Assembly (NCBI GenBank): GCA_900543205.1
Contig: UQQM01000032.1
Location: forward strand, 1-19,415
Direction: 5' to 3'
DNA from: an uncultured Bacteroides sp.
GTDB lineage: Bacteria > Bacteroidota > Bacteroidia > Bacteroidales > UBA932
Length of the DNA stretch: 19,415 nt
Shown here piece after piece: positions 1 through 5,403 of this stretch (within the stretch, counting starts at the first letter, position 1; the number at the start of each line of letters is the position of its first letter). Made by a program: the position numbers and the translations under genes. The notes beneath the pieces are model-generated. The model saw nothing but the letters and a program-made list of their open reading frames with translations, ran no database searches and had not been told where the DNA came from.

Positions 1-88
1 GCAGGTCCTTGTTCATCTCCGTGCCGAACAGCCTCTTGAATCCCCAGTCCGACAAGGGGTTGACGTAAGTTTGAATTGAAGTCTCCAT
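1..88 (-). CDS. PD-(D/E)XK nuclease family transposase / Rpn-like protein, N-terminal fragment
   Basis: Reading from an ATG at 88 toward the left edge gives about 29 residues, with YVNPLSDWGFKRLFGTEMNK near the start. The pattern of a 'NPxSDxGFKRLFGTExNKD' opening is, from memory, typical of the PDDEXK_2 / Rpn family (recombination-promoting nuclease, often labelled putative transposase), which is very common in Bacteroidales and usually about 280-300 residues long. Only the N-terminus is in the window; the catalytic PD-(D/E)XK residues would lie beyond the left edge, so activity cannot be judged. No convincing promoter or Shine-Dalgarno site precedes the ATG, although an A/T-rich stretch lies at 89-120. 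The gene is divergent from the COG0523 GTPase gene. Confidence 0.75.
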   Translation of the reverse strand, partial: METSIQTYVNPLSDWGFKRLFGTEMNKDL

Positions 89-443
89 AATCGTTAAAGT
101 TTAAAGGTTCTACATTTTCATCCCGGGACGCTCCGACTGCTCCCGGTTCCGGCGGCGCCGTCCGGCGTCAGCCGGGCGCTCTCCCGATGGTGAGCACTGA
201 AAAGGCGCGGAGTCGTCTGCGTCCGTCTCCGGCAAATATGCCGAACCTTGTCCGGGAAGTCAAGGGTTGATAAAAATCCTGACGCGGATTTTGAAGTTTC
301 CGATGCAAGATTTTTCCGTTTCTATCCCCGCAAATCATCACATCTGGCAATTTAAGTTTTGGTTCTCCATCCCGGCCGCAGAACGGAAGCCTTCGGAATC
401 CGCCGCAGGGAGGCGCAAGATTCCGCCGGTTCCGCGCACATCC

Positions 444-465
444 AAAGATAATATGTCTTATCTTT
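444..465 (+). promoter_or_regulatory. Perfect 8-6-8 inverted repeat overlapping the GTPase promoter (putative operator)
   Basis: AAAGATAA (444-451), spacer TATGTC (452-457) and TTATCTTT (458-465) form a perfect dyad of 22 bases. Its right arm is almost entirely the -7 box of the promoter directly in front of the COG0523 gene, so a bound protein would block RNA polymerase. COG0523 genes are often zinc-regulated through Zur. A Fur-family regulator is encoded at 2849-3268 in this window, but a link is inference only. Confidence 0.5.
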
Positions 466-466
466 G
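459..466 (+). promoter_or_regulatory. Bacteroidetes-type -7 box for the COG0523 GTPase gene
   Basis: TATCTTTG matches the Bacteroidetes TAnnTTTG -7 consensus exactly. The expected transcription start lies at or within a few bases of the ATG at 472, predicting a nearly leaderless mRNA. No clear TTTG -33 element is visible at the usual 19-21 base spacing. Confidence 0.55.
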
Positions 467-471
467 CCCAC

Positions 472-1632
472 ATGGAAAATACAAGGCAATATGTTCCGGT
501 CCTGCTGCTGACCGGTTATCTCGGCAGCGGAAAGACCACTCTGCTGAACCGCATACTCTCCAACAGAAAAGGTATCAAGTTCGCCGTGATCGTCAATGAC
601 CTCGGCGAAGTCAACGTGGACGCCGCCCTGATCGAGAAGGGCGGAGTCGTAGGGCAGAAGGACGACAGCCTCGTCGCCCTCCAGAACGGCTGCATCTGCT
701 GCACCCTCAAGATGGATCTCGTGCAGCAGCTCGACGAGCTGACCGCAGACGGCAGGTTCGACTATATTGTAATCGAGGCCAGCGGAATCTGCGAGCCCGC
801 CCCCATAGCCCAGACCATCTGCTCCATTCCGAGCCTCGGCTACGGGAACGGCGGCCCCATAGCGAAAATGGACTGCATCGCCACCGTCGTCGACGCCCTG
901 CGCATGCAAAGCGAATTCAACTGCGGAAAGGACCTGCCCTTGCGCAATTTCGAAGAAGACGACATAGAGAACCTGCTGATACAGCAGATAGAATTCTGCA
1001 ACATCGTTATTCTGAACAAGGTCGCGGAAGTCAGCAAAGCCGACCTCGGGCGCATGAAGCAGATAATCAGGAACCTCCAGCCCAAGGCTGAAATCATAGA
1101 ATGCAACTTCTGCGACTTTGACCTGCACAAGATACTGGACACGGGCATGTTCGATTTCGACCAGGTGGCCACCTCAGCGGCATGGATCAACGAAATCGAG
1201 GGCGACGGCCACCACCATGAACACGAGCTCCACGACGAGGAGGAGGGCGAAGCCGAGGAATACGGCATCAGCACCTTCGTCTACTGCCGCCGAGACCCCT
1301 TCGACATCAACCGCTTCGACAACTACGTGGCCAAGCACTGGCCGAACAGCGTGATTAGGGCGAAGGGCATCTGCTATTTCGATGACGAGCCGGACAAATG
1401 CTACCTGTTCGAACAGGCCGGACTGCAGAAGACCATAAAGGACGCCGGTCTCTGGTTCGCCACAATGCCCGACGACGAACTCGCCGACATGATGAAGAGC
1501 GATCCCAACCTTGTCAGGGACTGGGATCCGAAATACGGCGACAGGATGATAAAGCTGGTGTTCATCGGCCAGCACATGGACAAGGAGGGCATCGCCTCCG
1601 ACCTCGACAATTGCATCAAGCCTCTCCGATAA
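472..1632 (+). CDS. COG0523-family (CobW/ZNG-like) metallochaperone GTPase
   Basis: This 386-residue protein has a P-loop GYLGSGKT at residues 15-22, the family's metal-binding CxCC motif in NGCICCTL (Cys74, 76, 77), and EASG at 102-105. NK at 182-183 marks the guanine-specificity loop, but the usual following Asp is replaced (NKVA). A His/acid-rich stretch around 244-262 (GDGHHHEHELHDEEE) is typical of metal-handling COG0523 members and precedes a CobW C-terminal domain (about 263-386). The family hydrolyses GTP to deliver metal, often zinc or cobalt, to client proteins in the cytoplasm; the metal and client here are unknown. The length is normal. The start at 472 sits right after the -7 box, and a dyad overlaps the promoter, suggesting metal-responsive control. 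It is convergent with mgsA. The family assignment is firm; the zinc role is inference. Confidence 0.9.
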   Translation: MENTRQYVPVLLLTGYLGSGKTTLLNRILSNRKGIKFAVIVNDLGEVNVDAALIEKGGVVGQKDDSLVALQNGCICCTLKMDLVQQLDELTADGRFDYIVIEASGICEPAPIAQTICSIPSLGYGNGGPIAKMDCIATVVDALRMQSEFNCGKDLPLRNFEEDDIENLLIQQIEFCNIVILNKVAEVSKADLGRMKQIIRNLQPKAEIIECNFCDFDLHKILDTGMFDFDQVATSAAWINEIEGDGHHHEHELHDEEEGEAEEYGISTFVYCRRDPFDINRFDNYVAKHWPNSVIRAKGICYFDDEPDKCYLFEQAGLQKTIKDAGLWFATMPDDELADMMKSDPNLVRDWDPKYGDRMIKLVFIGQHMDKEGIASDLDNCIKPLR

Positions 1633-1641
1633 GGAGCGAGG

Positions 1642-1662
1642 GCCGCCGTAATTCACGGCGGC
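1642..1662. terminator. Hairpin between convergent GTPase and mgsA genes
   Basis: GCCGCCGT (1642-1649) pairs perfectly with ACGGCGGC (1655-1662) around a 5-base loop. It lies 10 bases after the GTPase stop and touches the mgsA stop codon (1662-1664), so it could serve both strands. No good T-tract follows on either side, so termination is plausible rather than certain. Confidence 0.5.
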
Positions 1663-2120
1663 TATTGCAGTTTCCTGTTCTTGTAGGACTCTATGCACGA
1701 GGGAATTATCCTTTCGTATTCGCTGCTGTGGAACAGCGGCGAGGAGATGATGAAATCGGCGGTGCTGCGGTTGGTGGCGAAAGGCACGTTGTAGAGCGAT
1801 GCGAGGCGCACGAGACCCATCACGTCGTTCTGGTGGCCCTGCATTATCAGGTTGTCGCAGAAGAAGACTAGCATGTCCACGGTGCCTTCGGCTATCATCG
1901 CACCTATCTGGAAATCGCCTCCGAGAGGGCCGCTGAGCTTGCAGACCACTTCCGGGGCTTCGTCGCCCAGCACCTCCTTGAGCGCCTCCCCTATCAGGCG
2001 GCCGGTGGTGCCGGTGCAGATGAGCCGGCAGTCCTTGAGCACTCCGGCGTTGTATTTCACCCAGTTCACGAGTTCCGCCTTGCGGGAATCGTGGGCCACG
2101 AGAGCGATAGTCCTGATCAT
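1662..2120 (-). CDS. mgsA: Methylglyoxal synthase
   Basis: This 152-residue cytoplasmic enzyme converts dihydroxyacetone phosphate to methylglyoxal and phosphate, a bypass that relieves sugar-phosphate build-up. Family signatures are all present: TGTTG at 36-40 (phosphate binding), SGPLGGDFQIG at 63-73 with the catalytic Asp69, QGHQNDV with His96 and Asp99 (equivalents of E. coli His98 and Asp101), and NVPFATNRSTAD. The length equals the usual 150-155 residues. The ATG at 2120 lies about 10 bases after a predicted start site. A hairpin ends the upstream hsp20 transcript, so mgsA is probably a single-gene unit. It is convergent with the GTPase gene. Nothing looks damaged. Confidence 0.96.
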   Translation of the reverse strand: MIRTIALVAHDSRKAELVNWVKYNAGVLKDCRLICTGTTGRLIGEALKEVLGDEAPEVVCKLSGPLGGDFQIGAMIAEGTVDMLVFFCDNLIMQGHQNDVMGLVRLASLYNVPFATNRSTADFIISSPLFHSSEYERIIPSCIESYKNRKLQ

Positions 2121-2136
2121 ATCTCTGAATTTTTTC

Positions 2137-2166
2137 TAAAGTTAGTCAATTCCATAATCAATACAA
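2137..2166 (-). promoter_or_regulatory. Promoter for mgsA
   Basis: On the minus strand, TTG (2166-2164) is followed after exactly 19 bases by TAACTTTA (2144-2137), one mismatch from TAnnTTTG. The TTG lies inside the distal arm of the hsp20 terminator hairpin. The predicted leader is about 10 bases. Confidence 0.5.
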
Positions 2167-2199
2167 GGGCCGGCGCCCCCTGCGGGATGCCGGCCCTTG
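2164..2199 (-). terminator. Terminator hairpin after hsp20
   Basis: GCCGGCCCTTG (2189-2199) and CAAGGGCCGGC (2164-2174) form an 11-bp perfect stem around a 14-base loop that can itself pair weakly. It starts 22 bases beyond the hsp20 stop. The stretch after the stem on the minus strand is only modestly T-rich. Confidence 0.65.
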
Positions 2200-2220
2200 C
2201 TGCAATGTCGTATGTCGAAA

Positions 2221-2649
2221 TTATTTGACTTCGATGAGCTTGTGAGCCTCCTGCGGCTTCTTCACGATCTTGGGGATGTTGACGGTCAGCACTCCGTTCT
2301 CGACCTTCGCCTCGATATGCTCGCGGTCTGCGTCCTCAGGCAGAGTCATAATCTGCTGATATTGAGAGTATGAGAACTCCCTGCGCAGATAGTGGCCATG
2401 CTTCTTTTCGCCGTTCTCCTCCTGCTTCTTCTCCATATTGATGGAGAGGTTGCCGTCATGGTCGAGGCTTACCTTGAAGTCGTCTTTGGTAAGTCCGGGA
2501 GCGGCCAGCTCCAGCTCATATTTGTCGTCGTGTTCTAATACGTTGATGGCGGGAGCCGTAGCGTTTGTCCTAGCCATCCAGTTGGTGTCAAAGAAATCGT
2601 TGAAAATGTCAGGAAGCCAAGTTTCTGAGTTTCTTCTGGTGATAGCCAT
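2221..2649 (-). CDS. Small heat-shock protein, Hsp20/alpha-crystallin family
   Basis: This 142-residue protein has a short N-terminal arm (WLPDIFNDFFDTNW, about 12-25) followed by an alpha-crystallin domain (about 35-130). The diagnostic late strand is VENGVLTVNIPK, and a PxI-like KIVKKP element lies near the C-terminal tail. Such proteins are ATP-independent holdases that oligomerise in the cytoplasm and keep unfolding proteins soluble. The length is typical of Bacteroidales Hsp20. The start is unambiguous, and unusually for this group an AGGAG lies about 11 bases before it. The leader may contain a small stem (GTCCC/GGGAC, 2692-2705). No CIRCE-type element is present. The gene is flanked by terminators on both sides, so it is probably transcribed alone. 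Confidence 0.94.
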   Translation of the reverse strand: MAITRRNSETWLPDIFNDFFDTNWMARTNATAPAINVLEHDDKYELELAAPGLTKDDFKVSLDHDGNLSINMEKKQEENGEKKHGHYLRREFSYSQYQQIMTLPEDADREHIEAKVENGVLTVNIPKIVKKPQEAHKLIEVK

Positions 2650-2769
2650 AATTCAAATCTCCTATTTTTATTTGTTTTACTTTCTTTTCTTGTCCCTTGC
2701 GGGACGCCTGAAGAAGAATCAAGTCCCATGCCAATTGGAATCATTCTAAATTAGGAGACATTTTGGCAT

Positions 2770-2807
2770 AAAAAGGGACTATCTGTCAGCTTCCGTGCCA
2801 GATAGTC
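2770..2807 (-). terminator. Intrinsic terminator after the Fur-family gene
   Basis: On the minus strand GACTATCTG (2807-2799) pairs perfectly with CAGATAGTC (2785-2777) around a 13-base loop, followed by CC and five T residues (2774-2770). It lies about 40 bases beyond the fur stop codon. This is the clearest intrinsic terminator in the window. Confidence 0.85.
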
Positions 2808-2848
2808 GCAAGCTTGGCAACCGGCCGCAGCGGATGCCGCCTCCCGGT

Positions 2849-3268
2849 TCAGACTTCCTTCCCCGAGCAGTCGGGGCAGACGCCCTTGACCATGAAATTG
2901 ACCGAATCCATACCGAAGCCCTCGGGAAGGTCTATCGCCGGTATGCGGATGTCCTTCAGACAGAAGGTCCTGTGGCAGACCTCGCAGTAGAAATGCACGT
3001 GCATGTCGTCGAGGGTGCATTCCTGACCGCCTCCGCAGACCTCGTATTTCATCATTCCGCTGCCGTCCTCTATCTCGTGCGCGACATGGGTTCTGGCGAA
3101 AAGCGAAAGCACCCTGAATATGCTGGACCTGTCAACGGTGCCGAGAATCGAGTCCAGTTCGGCCAGTGACACCGGATGTCCGGCATCCAGCATGGCACGC
3201 AGGACAAGTATCCTGTTCGGGGTCGGCTTCACGCCTTTTCTCTCAAGTATTGTATCGCAGGAATCCAT
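2849..3268 (-). CDS. Fur-family metal-responsive transcriptional regulator
   Basis: The protein has 139 residues from ATG 3268, which is preferred over an ATG 36 bases upstream because family members begin close to this point. It has an N-terminal winged helix (about 5-65, GVKPTPNRILVLRAMLD... SSIFRVLSLF), a hinge EDGSGMMKYEVC, then a metal-binding/dimerisation domain with DDMHVHFYC and two CxxC pairs (Cys95/98 and Cys131/134) that would hold structural zinc. The length suits the family. Sequence alone does not separate Fur, Zur and PerR; the Bacteroidetes subgroup it resembles is usually annotated simply as 'transcriptional repressor'. It is divergent from the M64 peptidase gene with about 100 bases between starts, and is followed by a strong terminator. 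It could plausibly control the nearby COG0523 GTPase, but that is inference. Confidence 0.9.
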   Translation of the reverse strand: MDSCDTILERKGVKPTPNRILVLRAMLDAGHPVSLAELDSILGTVDRSSIFRVLSLFARTHVAHEIEDGSGMMKYEVCGGGQECTLDDMHVHFYCEVCHRTFCLKDIRIPAIDLPEGFGMDSVNFMVKGVCPDCSGKEV

Positions 3269-3340
3269 ACAGCCGTTCCGTATCTTGACTTTTATCCTTT
3301 GCAAGCTACGAATTTTCCGCGAATTTCCGGCAAGAAAGCT

Positions 3341-3348
3341 TAATTTTG
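3341..3348 (+). promoter_or_regulatory. -7 box for the M64 peptidase gene
   Basis: TAATTTTG fits TAnnTTTG exactly and lies 20 bases before ATG 3368. It shows that the GTG at 3350, which would extend the reading frame, falls at about the transcription start and is not the real start. No convincing -33 TTTG is visible. A near-tandem GAATTTTCCGC/GAATTTCCGGC lies upstream (3310-3331). Confidence 0.5.
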
Positions 3349-3367
3349 CGTGAAAGTATCATTATAT

Positions 3368-4657
3368 ATGATGAGGAATAACATACTCGTCCTGGCGGTC
3401 GCGCTGCTGCTGTCCGCAGGTCATGTCGCAGCGCAGACTACTACCCTGCGCGTGGACTGCATCTTCTCCGGAAATGCAGAAGAATGCAGCATATCGCTTT
3501 CTTCTCTGTCGGAAGCCGGCCCCTGGGCAGGACGCGGCAAGAACATGGACACCCTGATGCTGCGCGGGAACGGGCAGATCTCATTGAGGGACGCCGAGAG
3601 CGCCGGACTGCTCTACGTCAACTCCTTCTCCACTCTGTTCCAGGAATGGCAGAACACCGAGGAGGCGACGCGCACGGTGAAAGCCTTCGAGAACGTGTTC
3701 CTGCTGCCCATGCCCTAATCCGACGCTGTCGTGCGGATCGAGCTGTACGACTTCCGTGGCAGGGTCTCCGCCTCCCTGGACTTCGCGGTAAGCCCCGACG
3801 ACATCCTTATCAAAAGGCTGGAGAGGGAAGCCGCACCCCACCGGTACATAAGGCGCAGCGGTGACATAACGGACAAAATCGACATAGCAATCGTGGCCGA
3901 AGGCTATACCGCTGACGAAGCCGGCCTGTTCTACGAAGACGCGGAGAAGGCCGTCGAAAGCATATTCTCGCACTCCCCCTTCACGGAGCTGGCCGACAGG
4001 TTCAACATAGTGGCGGTGGCGCTTCCGTCCGCTGAAAGCGGAGTCAGCGTGCCCCATGACAACGTTTGGAAGGACACCGCCCTCGGCTCGCACTTCGACA
4101 CCTTCTACACCGAAAGGTACCTCACCACCCTGAACCTCTTCAGGCTGCACGACTCCCTCTCCGGCATTCCCTACGAGCACATAATCATACTCGTGAACAC
4201 CGACAGCTACGGCGGCGGGGGCATATTCAACTCCTATCTGCTCTCCTCCGCCCACAACGAATGGACCTCCCCCGTGATAGTCCACGAATTCGGCCACAGC
4301 TTCGCAGGCCTGGCCGACGAATATTTCTATGACGACCAGTACACGGAATACTATTATCCCGACACCGAACCCTGGGAGCCCAACATCACCACGCTCAAGG
4401 ACTTCTCCCTGAAATGGCAGGACATGGCCGGAGACGGATGCACGCCCGTGAGCAAGGAGGAGCAGCTCGCCGACCCCGACGGCTGGGCGGGCGACGCCGG
4501 CTCCTTCAAGGTTGGATTATACGAAGGGGCGGGCTACCAGTCCGAAGGGGTATACCGGGGATTCCCGGAATGCCGCATGAAAATCAACGACTGGCCCTCA
4601 TTCTGCCCCGTATGCCAGAGGGCGATAACGGACATTATTGAGTTCTATTCCGACTGA
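3368..4657 (+). pseudogene. M64 (IgA peptidase) family metallopeptidase interrupted by an in-frame TAA
   Basis: From ATG 3368 (or 3371) the frame encodes a signal peptide (about 1-22, ending AAQ) and the M64 N-terminal domain, including SSLFQEWQNTEEATR and AFENVFLLPMP. It then stops at TAA 3716-3718 (codon 117). The same frame continues without shift as ...SDAVVRIELYDFRGRVSAS, then the catalytic domain with HEFGHSFAGLADEYF, zinc-binding His306 and His310 and catalytic Glu307 by through-numbering, to TGA at 4657. Read through, it is 429 residues, close to the usual length, so one substitution (for example from a Gln, Lys or Glu codon) explains the break. A GTG at 3731 could restart translation of the catalytic half (308 residues) but without a signal peptide. 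Intact relatives are secreted zinc peptidases. A sequencing error is the main alternative. Confidence 0.85.
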
Positions 4658-4724
4658 ACCGGCGGGTGACGGTGCAACGGACTGCTTTCCTCTGGCATCA
4701 TTAACACGAAAACTACATATTATC

Positions 4725-5333
4725 ATGAAAAAGTTATTGTTCACCCTCATCGCGGCCGCCATCGCCAGCTTCGGAGCTGCGGCCCAGATTACTGCAGGAG
4801 CCGGATACGCCAACCAGATTACCAACACCAGCATCGGCGACATCGATGCGGACAACAGCTCCAACGGTTTCTATGTAGGAGCCGGATTCAGCTGCCCCAT
4901 AATAGCCGGCCTGTCCGTGGACCCTGGAGTCTACTACAGCTACATGGTCAGCAAACAGAGCCTGCTTGACACCGAACTGGTCACCGGCAATACCCAGAGC
5001 CACTATCTGACGATTCCGATAAACTTCAGGTACACTCTGAAGGCCGTGGACTTCCTTGACGTATTCGCATACGCCGGCCCGAACTTCAATATCGGCCTCG
5101 CATCGACCACCACCGCCTCCTTGCTCGGAATGAACGTCGATGTGGACAACTTCGGTGAAGACGGTTCGCTCCGCAGGTTCGACCTCGGCCTCGGCGCCGG
5201 TCTGGGCTTCGACCTGTTCCAGCTTGTCCGCGTCAGCGCAGGCTACAACTGGGGGCTGCTCAACCTCAGCAAGAGCGACAATGTCAAGACCACCAACGCC
5301 GGATGGCATATAGGAGTCGCAGTGCTGTTCTAG
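4725..5333 (+). CDS. Small outer-membrane beta-barrel protein
   Basis: This 202-residue protein has a clear signal peptide (MKKLLFTLIAAAIASFGAAA, cleavage before Gln21). Alternating hydrophobic and polar strands and many Gly/Tyr/Asn turns follow, for example GFYVGAGFSCPI, VDPGVYYSYM, IPINFRYTLK, VFAYAGPNFNIGL and VRVSAGYNWGL. It ends in an aromatic residue (GVAVLF), as outer-membrane barrels do. This matches the 'outer membrane protein beta-barrel domain' group (PF13568-like), usually 8-stranded, with no known substrate. The start at 4725 is set by the signal peptide; an in-frame upstream ATG at 4638 would overlap the M64 gene and is unlikely. It lies 67 bases after the M64 stop without an obvious terminator between, so it may share that transcript. 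A bidirectional hairpin follows. Confidence 0.88.
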   Translation: MKKLLFTLIAAAIASFGAAAQITAGAGYANQITNTSIGDIDADNSSNGFYVGAGFSCPIIAGLSVDPGVYYSYMVSKQSLLDTELVTGNTQSHYLTIPINFRYTLKAVDFLDVFAYAGPNFNIGLASTTTASLLGMNVDVDNFGEDGSLRRFDLGLGAGLGFDLFQLVRVSAGYNWGLLNLSKSDNVKTTNAGWHIGVAVLF

Positions 5334-5355
5334 AAACACGGTTCGCCAATATCAA

Positions 5356-5395
5356 GGCCGGTGCACGGGAGTGACAGTCCTCCGATGCGCCGGCC
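5356..5395. terminator. Bidirectional terminator hairpin
   Basis: GGCCGGTGCA (5356-5365) pairs with TGCGCCGGCC (5386-5395) with one G-T wobble, and further pairing is possible inside the loop. It lies between the converging outer-membrane barrel gene (ends 5333) and the last gene of the fimbrial operon (ends 5404). T residues after the stem are sparse on both strands. Confidence 0.65.
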
Positions 5396-5403
5396 ATATT
5401 CTT

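Larger units (their letters stand above)
89..471. other. Intergenic region between transposase fragment and GTPase gene
   Basis: This is 383 bases without a supportable gene. It holds a GC-rich block (about 125-200), a short dyad CGGCA-AATA-TGCCG (230-243), and a stem-loop with arms AAAATCC (273-279) and GGATTTT (286-292) around TGACGC. Its right end carries the GTPase promoter and dyad, listed separately. Open frames across it lack any recognisable protein character and extend into antisense of the GTPase gene. Confidence 0.6.

Noticed and set aside
273..292. AAAATCC/GGATTTT stem-loop as an intrinsic terminator
   Set aside because: No gene is oriented toward it on either strand within the window; kept only as a noted structure.
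3269..3304. Upstream ATG for the Fur-family protein
   Set aside because: It adds 12 residues not expected in the family; the MDSC... start at 3268 fits better.
3350..3367. GTG start extending the M64 gene upstream
   Set aside because: It lies immediately behind the -7 box, at about the transcription start; ATG 3368 opens a proper signal peptide.
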